Below, piece by piece: positions 27,469 through 36,827 of a stretch of 64,000 bases of DNA. Numbering within the stretch: position 1 is the first letter of the stretch; every line of letters begins with the position of its first letter. The position numbers and the translations under genes are program-made. The stretch is from positions 1 to 64,000 of the forward strand of contig NZ_JAAAKW010000005.1 of the NCBI RefSeq assembly GCF_009905615.1, read 5' to 3'. The notes under the pieces were generated by a model. It saw nothing but the letters and a program-made list of their open reading frames with translations. It was not told the DNA's origin and did no database searches. Source of the stretch: Pseudomonas sp. SLFW. Lineage in GTDB: Bacteria > Pseudomonadota > Gammaproteobacteria > Pseudomonadales > Pseudomonadaceae.

Positions 27469-30126
27469 GTGAACTCAGACACCCGCGCCGATGCCTTGCT
27501 GGCCACGCTTCCCCGGGATGGCCGTGGCCGCTTGAAGGTGTTTCTCGGCGCTGCTCCCGGCGTGGGCAAGACCTTCGCCATGTTGCAGGCCGCGCACACG
27601 CAACTGCGCCAAGGGGTGTCGTTGTTGGCCGGGGTTGTCGAAACCCATGGCCGCGCCGAAACCGAAGCCCTGCTCGGCGGCCTGCCGCAATTGCCCATGC
27701 TGCGTTCCGAATACCGGGGCGTGGTGCTGGAAGAAATGGACCTCGACGGCTTGCTCGCGGCCCGGCCAAAGCTGGTGCTGGTGGATGAACTGGCCCACAG
27801 CAACGCGCCGGGCAGCCGCCACGCCAAACGCTGGCAGGACATTCAGGAGCTGCTTTCGGCGGGGATCGACGTCTACACCACGGTCAACGTGCAACACCTC
27901 GAAAGCCTAAATGATCAGGTGCGCGGCATCACCGGCGTGCAGGTCCGCGAAACCCTGCCGGACTGGGTGCTGCAGGAAGCTTACGAACTGGTGTTGATCG
28001 ACCTGCCGCCGCGAGAACTGCTGGAGCGACTGCGCGATGGCAAGGTCTACGTGCCGGAGCAGGCGCGAGCGGCCATCGACGCGTTCTTCACCCAGACCAA
28101 CCTCACCGCCCTGCGCGAACTGGCGATGCAAACCGCAGCGGCCCAGGTCGATAACGATCTGGCCTTGGGGTATCGGCAACTGGGCCAGTCGGCGCCCGCC
28201 GTTCGTGGTCGCTTGCTGGTGGGGGTCGATGGCGATGCCCAGGCCGAGCGTCTCGTGCGACACGCCAGCCGCGTGGCTCAGCGCAGGCACCTGCCGTGGA
28301 CACTGGTGCACGTCGACAATGGCCGTTTTTTCGATGAACTGGCGCGCAGCCGCCTGCAAAGCGCGCAGCAGCTGGCGGAACGGTTGGGCGGCGAAGTCGT
28401 GGTCCTGCGGGCCCCGGAAGTGGCGAAAACCCTGATCCAGCACGCCGCCGAACGCCGCGCCAGTCTGGTGCTGGTGGGGCAGTCGCGGCCTTTATTGCGT
28501 CGACGGGTGTTCGGCGGTGGGCTGGCGTCGCGTCTGCTGCGCAATGCCCACGGCCTGGAAATCAACGTGCTGGACAGCGAAGCGCGACCCGATCAGCCGT
28601 ATTCGACCACGCCCCGCACGCTTAGCGGATTCGACTATCTGTTGGCCGTGCTGGCGACGGTCTGCGCCAGCGCGCTGGCCTGGGCGGTGTCCAGTGTCTT
28701 GGCTTTGCCGAACATCTCGCTGGTGTTTCTCGCAGCGGTGTTGCTGGTGGCGGTGCGCAGCAGCGTGGGCCCGGCGATGGTCTGTTCGGTGCTGTCGTTT
28801 CTGGCCTATGACTTTCTGTTCATTCCGCCGAATTTCTCCCTGAGTATTCAGCGCGAAGAAGACGTGCTGACCCTGCTGTTCTTCCTCATGATGGCCGCGC
28901 TGACCGGCAATCTCGCCGCCCGCCAGCGTCGCCAATTGCAGGCGTTGCGCGACACCCAGGAAGAGACCAGCGAGCTGCTCGACCTGTCCAAACGCCTCAC
29001 CGCCGCCACCGACCGGCAGGCCGTGCTCAGCGCCGCCGACCATCACCTGTCGGGCTGGAAAGAACTGAGCGTCTGCATGCTTGACCGGGACGGCGATCAA
29101 GGCTGGAAGGTCGAGGTCGGCGGCGCGCTGGAGTTTTCCGAGTTCGAACGCGCCGCCGCCGACTGGGCCTGGCAACACGGCCAGCCCGCAGGCCGAGGCA
29201 CCGGGACGCTGCCGTCGGGTGAGTGGTGGTGGCTGCCGTTGTGGGTCGATGAGGCGCCGCTGGCGTTGCTCGGCGTGCGGTCGCGTCCGGGGCAGACGTT
29301 CAGCGCCCAGCGTCGGCGATTGTTGACGGCGTTGAGTCAGCCGCTCGGGCAAGCCTTGGCCCGTGCGCGACTGGCCGAAGACCTGGAAGCCGCGCGTCTT
29401 CACGGCGAAACCGAACAATTGCGCAGCGCCTTGCTGGCCTCGGTGTCCCACGACCTGCGCACCCCGCTGACCGCGATGCGCGGCAGCATCGACAGCCTGT
29501 TGGCGTTGGGTGAGGCGATTCCGCTGGACGACCGCCGCGAGCTGTTGGAAGGCACTCGCGACGAGGCCGAGCGGCTGGACCGCTACATCCAGAACCTGCT
29601 GGACATGACCCGACTGGGTCACGGCGCGCTGAAACTGGCGCGGGACTGGGTCTCGCCGGGAGACATCGTCGGCAGCTCCCTCAACCGCTTGCGTGCGGTG
29701 CTGGCGCCGTTGCAGGTCAGCACGGAACTATCCGCCGAACTGCCGCTGCTGTACGTGCACGCGGCGCTGATCGAACAAGCGCTGATCAACGTGGTGGAAA
29801 ACGCCGCGCGCTTCTCGCCGACCCATGGCCGCCTGCAGATTCGGGTCGCCGCGTCGAGCGATGAGCTGACCTTTGCTGTCAGCGACGAAGGGCCGGGGAT
29901 TCCGGAAGCCGAGCGGGCGAAGATTTTCGACATGTTCTACACCGCCGCCCGGGGGGATCGCGGCGGGCAGGGCACCGGGCTGGGGCTGGCGATCTGTCAG
30001 GGCATGGTCGGTGCCCATGGCGGGCGGATCAGCGTCGGCGAGGGCATCGACGGACGCGGCACCTGCATCTCGCTGCACCTGCCGTTGCAGGCCCAGCCGC
30101 AGGCGGACGTGGAGCAGGTGGGGTGA
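27469..30126 (+). CDS. kdpD: Osmosensitive K+ channel histidine kinase KdpD
   Basis: The 885-residue sensor begins with the KdpD domain carrying Walker A (GAAPGVGKTFAM) and VDELAHSNAPGSRH. A USP-like domain follows (about 245-370), then four close membrane helices (about 400-500), a GAF-type region, and a kinase core: HisKA with SVSHDLRTPL (His near residue 660), N-box NVVENAARFSP, and G-boxes DEGPGIP and GTGLGLAIC. It phosphorylates KdpE when K+ is limiting or ionic conditions change. It starts with GTG 27469 behind AGGA. REPINs separate it from both kdpC and kdpE, which is unusual for a tightly coupled operon. Confidence 0.97.
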   Translation: MNSDTRADALLATLPRDGRGRLKVFLGAAPGVGKTFAMLQAAHTQLRQGVSLLAGVVETHGRAETEALLGGLPQLPMLRSEYRGVVLEEMDLDGLLAARPKLVLVDELAHSNAPGSRHAKRWQDIQELLSAGIDVYTTVNVQHLESLNDQVRGITGVQVRETLPDWVLQEAYELVLIDLPPRELLERLRDGKVYVPEQARAAIDAFFTQTNLTALRELAMQTAAAQVDNDLALGYRQLGQSAPAVRGRLLVGVDGDAQAERLVRHASRVAQRRHLPWTLVHVDNGRFFDELARSRLQSAQQLAERLGGEVVVLRAPEVAKTLIQHAAERRASLVLVGQSRPLLRRRVFGGGLASRLLRNAHGLEINVLDSEARPDQPYSTTPRTLSGFDYLLAVLATVCASALAWAVSSVLALPNISLVFLAAVLLVAVRSSVGPAMVCSVLSFLAYDFLFIPPNFSLSIQREEDVLTLLFFLMMAALTGNLAARQRRQLQALRDTQEETSELLDLSKRLTAATDRQAVLSAADHHLSGWKELSVCMLDRDGDQGWKVEVGGALEFSEFERAAADWAWQHGQPAGRGTGTLPSGEWWWLPLWVDEAPLALLGVRSRPGQTFSAQRRRLLTALSQPLGQALARARLAEDLEAARLHGETEQLRSALLASVSHDLRTPLTAMRGSIDSLLALGEAIPLDDRRELLEGTRDEAERLDRYIQNLLDMTRLGHGALKLARDWVSPGDIVGSSLNRLRAVLAPLQVSTELSAELPLLYVHAALIEQALINVVENAARFSPTHGRLQIRVAASSDELTFAVSDEGPGIPEAERAKIFDMFYTAARGDRGGQGTGLGLAICQGMVGAHGGRISVGEGIDGRGTCISLHLPLQAQPQADVEQVG

Positions 30127-30204
30127 ATAGGCGATGGGTGACCCTCGGTGTTAACAAAAAAAACAGGCCTGTAAATGAATGACTCACCGGTGTCGCCAAT
30201 CAAC

Positions 30205-30295
30205 CTGTGGGAGCGAATTCATTCGCGAAGGGATCGTACGGTCGACACTGTGCTATCGACTGGACTATTTTTCGCGAATGAATTCGCGCCTACAG
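30205..30295. repeat. REPIN, family A, between kdpD and kdpE
   Basis: Arms of the CTGTGGGAGCGAATTCATTC type, with the far arm ending GCGCCTACAG (two mismatches), surround a ~41-bp middle in the 216-bp gap. Confidence 0.88.
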
Positions 30296-30342
30296 GTTTT
30301 GGGTCCGTTACGGACCAAGGGTGACAACGTGACAGGAAAACC

Positions 30343-31032
30343 ATGAGCCAGACCGCAACCATTCTGGTGATCGACGACGAACCGCAGATCCGCAAATTCC
30401 TGCGCATCAGCCTCGCCTCACAAGGCTACACCGTGATCGAAGCCGGAACCGGCACCGAAGGCCTCACCCAGGCGGCGCTGAACAAGCCGGATCTGCTGGT
30501 GCTCGACCTCGGTTTGCCGGACATCGACGGACAAGACGTGCTGAGCCAGTTTCGCGAATGGTCGACCGTGCCGGTGCTGGTGCTGTCCGTGCGCGCCAGC
30601 GAGGCTGAAAAGGTCCGCGCGCTCGACGCCGGGGCCAACGATTACGTGACCAAACCGTTCGGGATTCAGGAGTTTCTGGCGCGGATTCGCGCATTGTTGC
30701 GGCAGGCGCCGGACACCGGGCAGGCCGACTCGGCGCTGGTGATCGGCCCGCTGACCGTGGACCTTGCGTATCGGCGGGTGCTGCTGGACGGCAACGAAGT
30801 CGCTCTGACCAAAAAGGAATACGCAGTGTTGGCACAACTCGCGCGGCATCCGGGGCGGGTCATCACCCAGCAGCAATTGCTCAAGGACATCTGGGGCCCG
30901 ACCCATGTGGAAGACACCCATTACCTGCGCATCGTCGTCGGGCACTTGAGGCAGAAACTGGCGGATGACCCTGCTGCACCCCGGTTCATCCTGACCGAGG
31001 CGGGGGTAGGGTATCGCTTGGTGGCGTCTTGA
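30343..31032 (+). CDS. kdpE: KDP operon response regulator KdpE
   Basis: The 229-residue OmpR-type regulator has a receiver domain (VIDDEPQIRKFLR, phospho-acceptor Asp in VLDLGLPD, VTKPFG lysine) and a C-terminal winged helix (LTKKEYAVLAQLARHPGRV, HYLRIVVGHLRQKL). It activates kdpFABC when phosphorylated by KdpD. The start ATG 30343 follows GACAGGAAAACC. It is convergent with the patatin-like gene 21 bp away. Confidence 0.97.
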   Translation: MSQTATILVIDDEPQIRKFLRISLASQGYTVIEAGTGTEGLTQAALNKPDLLVLDLGLPDIDGQDVLSQFREWSTVPVLVLSVRASEAEKVRALDAGANDYVTKPFGIQEFLARIRALLRQAPDTGQADSALVIGPLTVDLAYRRVLLDGNEVALTKKEYAVLAQLARHPGRVITQQQLLKDIWGPTHVEDTHYLRIVVGHLRQKLADDPAAPRFILTEAGVGYRLVAS

Positions 31033-31053
31033 GGTTTCTGTACACCCTTGCTC

Positions 31054-32115
31054 TCAATGCTCCCGCTCATACCGATCCAGCGTATCCCGCGCAATCTCCC
31101 GTCCCAGTGCGATCAGCTCCGGGGCCTTGTAGAACTCGAAAAACCGGCACACGCGCTTGGGCACGTTGATCAGGATGTCCGGCGGATACCCGGCGATCTT
31201 GTACTGCGCCAGGGACGTCTGCATTACTTCGAAACTCTGGTTGATCAAATCGAGCAGGGACGCAGGCCCGACGTTGTCGATGATCACCGAGCCGCTGGCC
31301 GACTTCGGAGCGCCCGGTTCGGTCGGCGCGGCGGCGGGTTGCTGGCCTTGGGGATCGGCAGAGTCGGCGTCGTGTTGGCCCAGCCAGGAGTCGGGCAGGG
31401 TGGCCGCCGTGGTCTTGAGGCTGTCCTGCTCCAGACGCAACACATCGCCCGCCGCCACGTCCATTTTGCGGCGGAACGGCAGGTGCGAGCCGATGGAGTT
31501 GATCAGGGCGTCAAAGCGTTTCTTCACGGCTGGCGGGCGTTCGATCACCGGCAAGTGGTACTGCTTCTGGTTAGTGGAGTTGAGGTTGACCGCCACGATC
31601 AGGTCGCAGTGGCTGGACACCACCGGCACGATGGGCAACGGGTTGAGCAGGCCGCCGTCCACCAGCGTGCGATTGCCCTGAACCACCGGGGTAAACAGGC
31701 TGGGAATTGCCGCCGACGCACGCATGGCCGAGTGCAGGTTGCCTTCCTGAAACCAGATTTCCTGCTGATTGGTGAGGTCCGTGGCCACGGCCGTGTAGGG
31801 AATACGCAGGTCTTCGATGTTGATCTCGCCGACGATCTCGCGAATTTGCCCGAAGACTTTTTCCCCGCGAATCGCCCCCAGCCGGAAACTCACGTCCACC
31901 AGCCGCAGCACGTCGAGGTAATCCAGGCTCTCGATCCAGGCTTTGTATTCCGGCAGTTTGCCCGCTGCGTAAATCCCCCCGATCACCGCGCCCATCGAGC
32001 AACCGGCGATGCAGGCGATGTCGTAGCCGCGTCGCTCCAGTTCTTCGATCACCCCGATGTGTGCATAGCCTCTGGCGCCCCCGGACCCCAATACCAGCGC
32101 GATTCTTTTTTTCAT
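31054..32115 (-). CDS. Patatin-like phospholipase family protein (RssA-like)
   Basis: The 353-residue protein starts with the patatin oxyanion segment GSGGARGYAHIGV, then GCSMGAV with the nucleophile Ser in G-x-S-x-G, and a later DGG (LVDGGLLNPLP) with the catalytic Asp. The C-terminal third is a longer tail, including a Q/P/A-rich linker (DPQGQQPAAAPTEPG) before a conserved-looking VPKRVCRFFEFYKA block. It probably hydrolyses acyl esters of phospholipids in the cytoplasm or at the inner membrane; no secretion signal is visible. It faces kdpE. Confidence 0.92.
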   Translation of the reverse strand: MKKRIALVLGSGGARGYAHIGVIEELERRGYDIACIAGCSMGAVIGGIYAAGKLPEYKAWIESLDYLDVLRLVDVSFRLGAIRGEKVFGQIREIVGEINIEDLRIPYTAVATDLTNQQEIWFQEGNLHSAMRASAAIPSLFTPVVQGNRTLVDGGLLNPLPIVPVVSSHCDLIVAVNLNSTNQKQYHLPVIERPPAVKKRFDALINSIGSHLPFRRKMDVAAGDVLRLEQDSLKTTAATLPDSWLGQHDADSADPQGQQPAAAPTEPGAPKSASGSVIIDNVGPASLLDLINQSFEVMQTSLAQYKIAGYPPDILINVPKRVCRFFEFYKAPELIALGREIARDTLDRYEREH

Positions 32116-32304
32116 TCGCAGGCTCCCCGTTGCAGTGGCTCTACCCTACGCCCAAGGGTGCTGTTTTTCATCCGGCGCGTGTATAACCGCTACGACAAAA
32201 AACAACGGCCGTGCGACCTGTGGTTATGGCACTTTTACATCGCCGCATCGTCAAACCCGCATCGTTGATTCCATTGTTGACTTTCCACCCTTGAGGAACA
32301 CCCG

Positions 32305-32583
32305 ATGAAAGCCTGGATCTGCCTGCCACTGCTCGCCCTTGTTCTCACAGGCTGCGCGGGGAAAACCGCTTATCGCGACAGTTGCGCGACCAACCTGGAC
32401 GCTGCCTGGCACGAACTGGACCTCGCCAAAGCCGAAGGTTTTGCCGGGACCGTCAGCTACTCCAAAGCGCTTTCGCTGCTGACCGGCGCCAAGACCCAGC
32501 AACAGTTCGAAGCGTTCGAAGGCTGCAACGAGAAAGCCGAGAAAGCGCGTTTCTACATCCGTGAATCCCGCGCCGGGCGATAA
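32305..32583 (+). CDS. Small lipoprotein of unknown function
   Basis: This 92-residue protein has a lipoprotein signal (KAWICLPLLALVLTGC, lipobox LTGC with the acylated Cys). The mature part is short and charged, with two further Cys residues (SCATN, GCNEK) that may form a disulfide, and an alpha-helical look. TTGAGG lies before ATG 32305. No Asp follows the +1 Cys (Ala at +2), so outer-membrane sorting is expected. No family is recognised. It stands alone, with a REPIN just after it. Confidence 0.85.
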   Translation: MKAWICLPLLALVLTGCAGKTAYRDSCATNLDAAWHELDLAKAEGFAGTVSYSKALSLLTGAKTQQQFEAFEGCNEKAEKARFYIRESRAGR

Positions 32584-32624
32584 GCCTCGCTGTCGGCTGA
32601 TGCGCCGGCGGACACGCACATCCC

Positions 32625-32713
32625 CTGTGGGAGCGAATTCATTCGCGAAAGGATTTGGCAGGCACACATCTGCGCCGGATGTACCGCCTTCGCGAATGAA
32701 TTCGCTCCTACAG
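32625..32713. repeat. REPIN, family A, copy 1 of three near-identical
   Basis: The inner sequence (GGATTTGGCAGG...CGGATGTACCGCC) is nearly the same as in the copies at 39007 and 40568. It is the only feature seen in the 310-bp gap 32584-32893, apart from the upstream region of the moxR gene. Confidence 0.92.
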
Positions 32714-32893
32714 GTCCCGGCCTGGCCTGAAAACCTCGCGTCAGAACGCCTGTCCCCGCATCCTCCTCATAAATCCTCCCGATTCCCCTCATCCGCTCTG
32801 GCGAAAAGGCCTACGCTGACTTTAAAGTGGCTGCACGTCTGGCATCTGCTGCAGTCCTACTAGCCAAGAGCTGTCGCCTGGGGAGGCTTTCCG

Positions 32894-33811
32894 ATGGGCA
32901 GAAAACTGGATGCGTGTCTCAACGCAATCAATGAAGTGGTGTTGGGCAAGGAGCCTCAAGTCCGTCTGGCCCTGACCTGTCTGTTGGGCGGCGGTCATCT
33001 GCTGATCGAAGATTTGCCCGGCATGGGCAAGACCACCCTGAGCCACACGCTGGCGCGGGTGCTGGGGTTGAGCTTTCAGCGGATTCAATTCACCTCCGAC
33101 CTGTTGCCGGGAGACATCCTCGGCACGTCGATTTTCGACCGGGAGACTGGGCAATTCACCTTCCATCCCGGGCCGATCTTCGCCGAACTGGTGCTGGCGG
33201 ACGAGATCAACCGCGCCACGCCGAAAAGCCAGAGCGCGTTGCTCGAAGCCATGGAAGAAGGGCAGGTGACCATCGAAGGCGCCACCCGGTTGCTGCCTGA
33301 TCCGTTTTTTGTCATCGCCACGCAAAACCCGTTCAGCCAGGGTGGCACCTTCGCGTTGCCCGAGTCGCAACTGGACCGCTTTCTGATGCGTCTGTCCTTA
33401 GGCTATCCGGCGCGCTCGGCTGAAAAAGCCTTGCTGCTGGGCGAATCGCGGCGGGAACTGCTGCCGCGCATCGAGCCGATCCTCGACCACACTGAGCTGG
33501 CCATCTTGCAGGAAGAAGCCCGACGGGTGCGAGCCAGCGACGCGCTGGTGGATTACGTGTTGCGGTTGGTGGACGCCACCCGCAGTCAGCCGCAGTTCGC
33601 CTATGGCCTGTCGCCCCGGGCGAGCCTGGCGATCCTCTCGGCGGCGCGGGCGTGGGCACTGCTGATCGGGCGCGATTACGTGATACCGGAAGACGTTCAA
33701 GCGATCCTGCCCGCAGTGATCGGTCATCGTCTGCGCGACCGCAGCGACCCGACCGGGCACGGCGGCGGGGCGTTGGTTCAATGGCTGCTGCGTGAGGTGC
33801 CGGTGCTTTGA
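32894..33811 (+). CDS. MoxR-family AAA+ ATPase
   Basis: The 305-residue ATPase has Walker A (EDLPGMGKTTL), Walker B (VLADEINRATPKSQSALLEAMEE), sensor 1 (IATQNPFSQGGTFALPESQLDRF) and a C-terminal lid. MoxR ATPases act as chaperone-like factors for partner proteins, often with DUF58 and transglutaminase proteins as here. GGGGAGG precedes ATG 32894. Its TGA overlaps the next ATG (TGATG), so the next gene is coupled. Confidence 0.95.
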   Translation: MGRKLDACLNAINEVVLGKEPQVRLALTCLLGGGHLLIEDLPGMGKTTLSHTLARVLGLSFQRIQFTSDLLPGDILGTSIFDRETGQFTFHPGPIFAELVLADEINRATPKSQSALLEAMEEGQVTIEGATRLLPDPFFVIATQNPFSQGGTFALPESQLDRFLMRLSLGYPARSAEKALLLGESRRELLPRIEPILDHTELAILQEEARRVRASDALVDYVLRLVDATRSQPQFAYGLSPRASLAILSAARAWALLIGRDYVIPEDVQAILPAVIGHRLRDRSDPTGHGGGALVQWLLREVPVL

Positions 33812-34764
33812 TGCCCCAATTCAAGCCGTTCTGGCAGCGCTGGGTGGGACGTCGCATCCCCCCGGCTTCGCGGATCGAGCTGAATCACCGTCAGATCTTC
33901 ATCCTGCCGACCCGGGCGGGGGGCACGTTCATGCTCGTGCTGTTTTTGCTGCTGCTGGTGTCGATCAACTACCAGAACAGCCTCGCCTACGGCCTGACGT
34001 TCCTCATGTCGTCGGTGGGCATCCTCGGCATTCTCCATACCTACCGCAATTTCAGCGGGCTGGTGCTCAGCGCGACCCATGCCCGTTCGGTGTTTGTCGG
34101 CGAGCCGGTCCAGTTGCGTCTGCGTCTGGAGAGCGCGTCAAACGGTCATCAGGCCATCGCCTTGGGCTGGGACACTGAAAAGCTGGAGCAAACCGATGTC
34201 GAGCCTGAACAGCAGGTGGAGGTGGCGCTGACCTTGCCTGCGCTCAATCGCGGCTGGTTGCGGGCACCGCGTCTGCGGGTCGAGAGCGTGTTTCCGCTGG
34301 GCATCTTCCGTGCCTGGAGCTGGCTGGACCTGGAGCAGACCGTGTTGATTTACCCGCGCCCGGTGGCGGGCAGCCTGCCATTGCTGCAAGGGGTTCAGCC
34401 CCACGCCGACGACGATGGCCAGGCGACCCAGGGGCAGGGGGTTGATGATTATCAAGGCTTGCGCCCCTGGCAGCCCGGGGATTCCATGCGTCGCATGCAC
34501 TGGAAAGCCTGGTCGCGTGGGCAAGGGTTGATGGTCAAGGAATTCACTGACCTGAGCGGCCACGACCTGTGCCTGGACTTCATGGCCCTGGGCGGCGACA
34601 TCGAAGAGCGCCTGTCGCGGCTGTGCTATTGGGTGCTGGAGTTGTCCCACCGACAGCAGCCGTTCGCCTTGCGCCTGCCGGGCTTTCTGTCGGCGGTGGA
34701 CAGCGGCGACGCGCACCGCGAGGCCTGCCTGCGGCAATTGGCGCTGTACGGGGTGCGGGTATGA
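33811..34764 (+). CDS. DUF58 domain-containing membrane protein
   Basis: The 317-residue protein has two N-terminal membrane helices (TFMLVLFLLLLVSINYQ, LTFLMSSVGILGILHTY) and a soluble part with the DUF58 signature DYQGLRPWQPGDSMRRMHWKAWSR (in pieces). DUF58 proteins are nearly always neighbours of MoxR ATPases and may be their client or adaptor. ATG 33811 overlaps the moxR stop by one base. A 10-codon ORF overlapping its end leads toward tgpA. Confidence 0.93.
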   Translation: MPQFKPFWQRWVGRRIPPASRIELNHRQIFILPTRAGGTFMLVLFLLLLVSINYQNSLAYGLTFLMSSVGILGILHTYRNFSGLVLSATHARSVFVGEPVQLRLRLESASNGHQAIALGWDTEKLEQTDVEPEQQVEVALTLPALNRGWLRAPRLRVESVFPLGIFRAWSWLDLEQTVLIYPRPVAGSLPLLQGVQPHADDDGQATQGQGVDDYQGLRPWQPGDSMRRMHWKAWSRGQGLMVKEFTDLSGHDLCLDFMALGGDIEERLSRLCYWVLELSHRQQPFALRLPGFLSAVDSGDAHREACLRQLALYGVRV

Positions 34765-34789
34765 AACCGAGCCTCAAGGTGGCGTGGGC

Positions 34790-36793
34790 ATGACCTCCGC
34801 CAACCTCGCCCAGCCGATTCCTCGGGTCAGCCTCAACTGGTTGCTGATCGCCCAAGCGCTGGTCATCGTGCCGTTTTCGATGCACATCCCCATCGCCTTG
34901 GTGGTGCTGTGGCTGGTGTGCAGTTTCTGGCGCATCCAGATTTTTCGCATGCGTGTGCGGATGCCTGGCACATGGGTCAAGTGCGGCCTGCTGGTGGGCA
35001 CGGCGGGCGGGATTTTTCTGGCGCGGGGCAGTCTGGTCGGGCTGGATGCCGGGGCTGCGCTGCTGATCGCTGCGTTCATCCTCAAGATGCTGGAAATGCA
35101 GACCCGGCGGGATGCGCTGGTGCTGATCTTTCTCGGCTTTTTCTGCGTGGCGGTGGGCTACCTGTTCGAAGACGCGCTGCTCTGGGGGCTGTTCACGCTG
35201 CTGCCGGTGGCGACGCTGCTGGCGGGGCTGATCGGTTTGCAGCAGTCCAGCCTGTCCAGCAAACCGGCTAGCACCCTGAAACTGGCGGTCAAGCTGCTGT
35301 TGCAGGCAGTGCCGCTGATGGTTTTGCTGTTTCTGTTCTTTCCCCGTCTTGACCCTCTGTGGTCACTGCCGCAGCCCAGCAACAAGGGGCTGACAGGGCT
35401 TTCCGACACGATGGCGCCGGGGGACGTGGCCGAGCTGAGCCGGTCGGCGGCGCTGGTGTTTCGCGCCAGTTTTGAGGGGCCGGTTCCACCGCGCAATCAG
35501 CAGTATTGGCGCGGCCTGACGCTGGAGCAGTTCGACGGGCGTCGCTGGTCGCAGTCGTCCCGCGCGCTGGTGCCGGACGCGCCGGACTGGCAAAAAACCG
35601 GTGAAAAAGTCAGCTACAGCGTGGTCATGGAGCCCAGCGGCAAGCCGTGGCTGATGACCTTGGACGTCGGCGAGACCGACCTTGTCGGCGTGCGACAGAT
35701 GAGCGATTTCCGCTGGCAGCGACGGCGGCCCATCGAGCAGTCGGTGCTGTACAGCGTCAACGCATGGCCCGACGCGGTGCGGGAAACCAGCCTCAGCGAC
35801 GGGGCGCGCTCCCAGGATTTGCAACTGCCCGCCAAAGGCAATCCTGAGGCCCGGGAATGGGCGGCGGACATGCACCGGCGCCACCCCAAACCTGACGCGC
35901 TGGTGGAAAGCCTGCTGGCGTATTTCACCGAACAACCGTTCCGCTACACGCTGAAACCGCCGACCCTCGGGCAGAACGGCATCGACGACTTCCTGTTCGG
36001 CAGCCGCGCCGGGTTCTGTGAGCACTACGCGGGGGCCATGACCTTCGTGCTGCGGGCAGCGGGCATTCCGGCGCGTGTGGTCGCGGGCTATCAGGGCGGC
36101 GAGCTGAACCCGGATGGCAATTACATCAGCGTCCGCCAGTTTGATGCCCATGCCTGGGTCGAGTATTGGCAGGCGGGTGTCGGCTGGCGCAGCGTCGACC
36201 CGACCGCCGCCGTGTCACCCGCGCGGATCGAACAGGGGCTGGAAGCGGCACTCGGCGACGATGAAGAGTTTCTTGCCGATTCGCCAATGTCAGTGCTGCG
36301 CTACCGTCACCTGGCCTGGATCAATTCGATTCGCTTGAGTTGGGATAACCTCAACTACGGCTGGCAGCGCTGGGTCCTGGGGTATCAGGGACAGCAGCAA
36401 TTGCAGGTGCTGGGGCGTTGGTTCTCGGGCTTTCAGGCGCCGGTGTTCGCGGGCGGCGCGCTGGTCATTCTCGGGCTGCTGGCGCTGTGGCTGTTCAAGC
36501 CGTGGCGGCGGGAGAGCGATTCGCAACTGCGCCTGTTCAACAGGTTCGAACGTCTGTTGGCGCGGCACGGTCTAAAACGTCAGCCGGGGGAAGGGGCTCG
36601 GGCCTTCGCATCCCGCGCCGCCCAGCGCTTCCCGAATCATGCCGAGGCCATCGAAGGGTTCGCTCAGGAATTCGAAGCCCAGCGTTATGCCGGTGTCTCC
36701 GGTTCGGTGGGGCACCTGCGTCGGCGTCTCAAACACTTGCGTCGCCGTTTGCCCTGGCGCTTGTCAGCAGTCAAAGACAAGCCGTCGTCATGA
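34790..36793 (+). CDS. tgpA: TgpA family protein: membrane protein with periplasmic transglutaminase domain
   Basis: This 667-residue protein (P. aeruginosa TgpA is about the same size) has five or more N-terminal helices (DUF3488 part), a periplasmic transglutaminase-like domain, a C-terminal helix (GALVILGLLALWLF) and a DUF4129-type tail. The catalytic triad is visible: Cys in GFCEHYAGAM, His in DAHAWVEYW and Asp in SVDPTAAV. In P. aeruginosa this protein is essential and thought to act on the cell envelope. ATG 34790 was chosen; a GTG 6 bp earlier is open too. It is the third gene of moxR-DUF58-tgpA. Confidence 0.95.
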   Translation: MTSANLAQPIPRVSLNWLLIAQALVIVPFSMHIPIALVVLWLVCSFWRIQIFRMRVRMPGTWVKCGLLVGTAGGIFLARGSLVGLDAGAALLIAAFILKMLEMQTRRDALVLIFLGFFCVAVGYLFEDALLWGLFTLLPVATLLAGLIGLQQSSLSSKPASTLKLAVKLLLQAVPLMVLLFLFFPRLDPLWSLPQPSNKGLTGLSDTMAPGDVAELSRSAALVFRASFEGPVPPRNQQYWRGLTLEQFDGRRWSQSSRALVPDAPDWQKTGEKVSYSVVMEPSGKPWLMTLDVGETDLVGVRQMSDFRWQRRRPIEQSVLYSVNAWPDAVRETSLSDGARSQDLQLPAKGNPEAREWAADMHRRHPKPDALVESLLAYFTEQPFRYTLKPPTLGQNGIDDFLFGSRAGFCEHYAGAMTFVLRAAGIPARVVAGYQGGELNPDGNYISVRQFDAHAWVEYWQAGVGWRSVDPTAAVSPARIEQGLEAALGDDEEFLADSPMSVLRYRHLAWINSIRLSWDNLNYGWQRWVLGYQGQQQLQVLGRWFSGFQAPVFAGGALVILGLLALWLFKPWRRESDSQLRLFNRFERLLARHGLKRQPGEGARAFASRAAQRFPNHAEAIEGFAQEFEAQRYAGVSGSVGHLRRRLKHLRRRLPWRLSAVKDKPSS

Positions 36794-36827
36794 AGAACCG
36801 TCATCATGAAAAACCAAGGAGTGTTCA

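Noticed and set aside
34761..34793. 10-codon ORF between the DUF58 gene and tgpA
   Set aside because: It is too short to support and overlaps both the DUF58 stop and the tgpA start; it may only aid coupling.
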